64,000 nt of DNA from the NCBI GenBank assembly GCA_003993805.1, contig RSEF01000020.1:468975-532974 (forward strand), given 5' to 3'. A model generated the notes under the pieces. It worked only from the letters and a program-made list of their open reading frames with translations, searched no databases and was not told the origin of the DNA. The translations under genes were made by a program, and so were the position numbers. The DNA is from Himantopus leucocephalus (Eukaryota > Chordata > Aves > Charadriiformes > Recurvirostridae). Every line of letters starts with the position of its first letter. Position 1 is the stretch's first letter. Positions 63,870-64,000 of the stretch are shown here, piece after piece.

Positions 63870-64000
63870 TAGCTATTTGGGATGTCCTCCTGGCTCTGGC
63901 CAGCTTGGGGATCACAAAACTGGACAGGGCTTTTAGCACCCTGCTCTAGTTGAAGATGTCCCTGCTCACTGCAAGCTAGATGGCCTTTAAAGGTCCCTTC
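63870..64000 (+). mobile_element. CR1 LINE 3' tail, cut by the window end
   Basis: The last bases (tggcctttaaaggtcccttc) are the start of the standard CR1 terminus in sense orientation, preceded by sequence like the CR1 3' region. It would sit inside a SAMHD1 intron, antisense to the gene. Confidence 0.75.

Overview
The window looks like bird nuclear DNA. It carries several CR1 LINE copies with the usual avian 3' tail, short-intron vertebrate genes, one strong CpG-island promoter and sharp swings between AT-rich and GC-rich blocks. It is a scaffold made of at least four contigs, joined at N runs 13943-13952 (10 N), 34512-34611 (100 N) and 55291-55390 (100 N). All gene names rest on translating exons by eye and comparing them with remembered vertebrate proteins; no search was run.

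Three protein-coding genes are recognisable. (1) PIGU, a membrane subunit of the GPI transamidase, is split. Exons 1 and 2, with the CpG-island promoter, are on the minus strand at 16093-14105. Eight further exons, ending at the stop codon, are on the plus strand at 34821-47775. About 41 residues between the two parts (presumably two exons) were not found. (2) TLDC2, a small TLDc-domain protein, has six exons on the plus strand at 51200-54224. (3) SAMHD1, the dNTP triphosphohydrolase, is represented by its last four coding exons on the minus strand at 62523-58455, tail to tail with TLDC2.

Layout. 1-8 kb is AT-rich, with a CR1 copy at 5.74-6.9 kb and three minus-strand coding-like blocks (4.07-4.31, 4.88-5.11 and 5.64-5.71 kb) that I could not name. 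8.2-12 kb looks like a very degraded, antisense CR1/L3-type LINE. 13.9-16.7 kb holds the 5' end of PIGU and its CpG island. 16.7-34.5 kb has no gene I can support and becomes GC-rich to the right; it holds CR1 fragments and one LTR-like stretch. 34.6-49.4 kb is the main part of PIGU plus its 3' UTR. 49.4-51.2 kb is a GC-rich spacer, 51.2-54.7 kb is TLDC2, 55.4-56.1 kb is an antisense CR1, and 56.1 kb to the end is the 3' part of SAMHD1 and flanking introns.

The main result is structural. PIGU cannot be transcribed as drawn. The simplest reading is that the sequence left of the gap at 34512-34611 is in the wrong orientation relative to the sequence on its right, and that a CR1 copy at that gap contributed to the misjoin. 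A genuine inversion that disrupts the gene is the alternative. I saw no new molecular system in the window.
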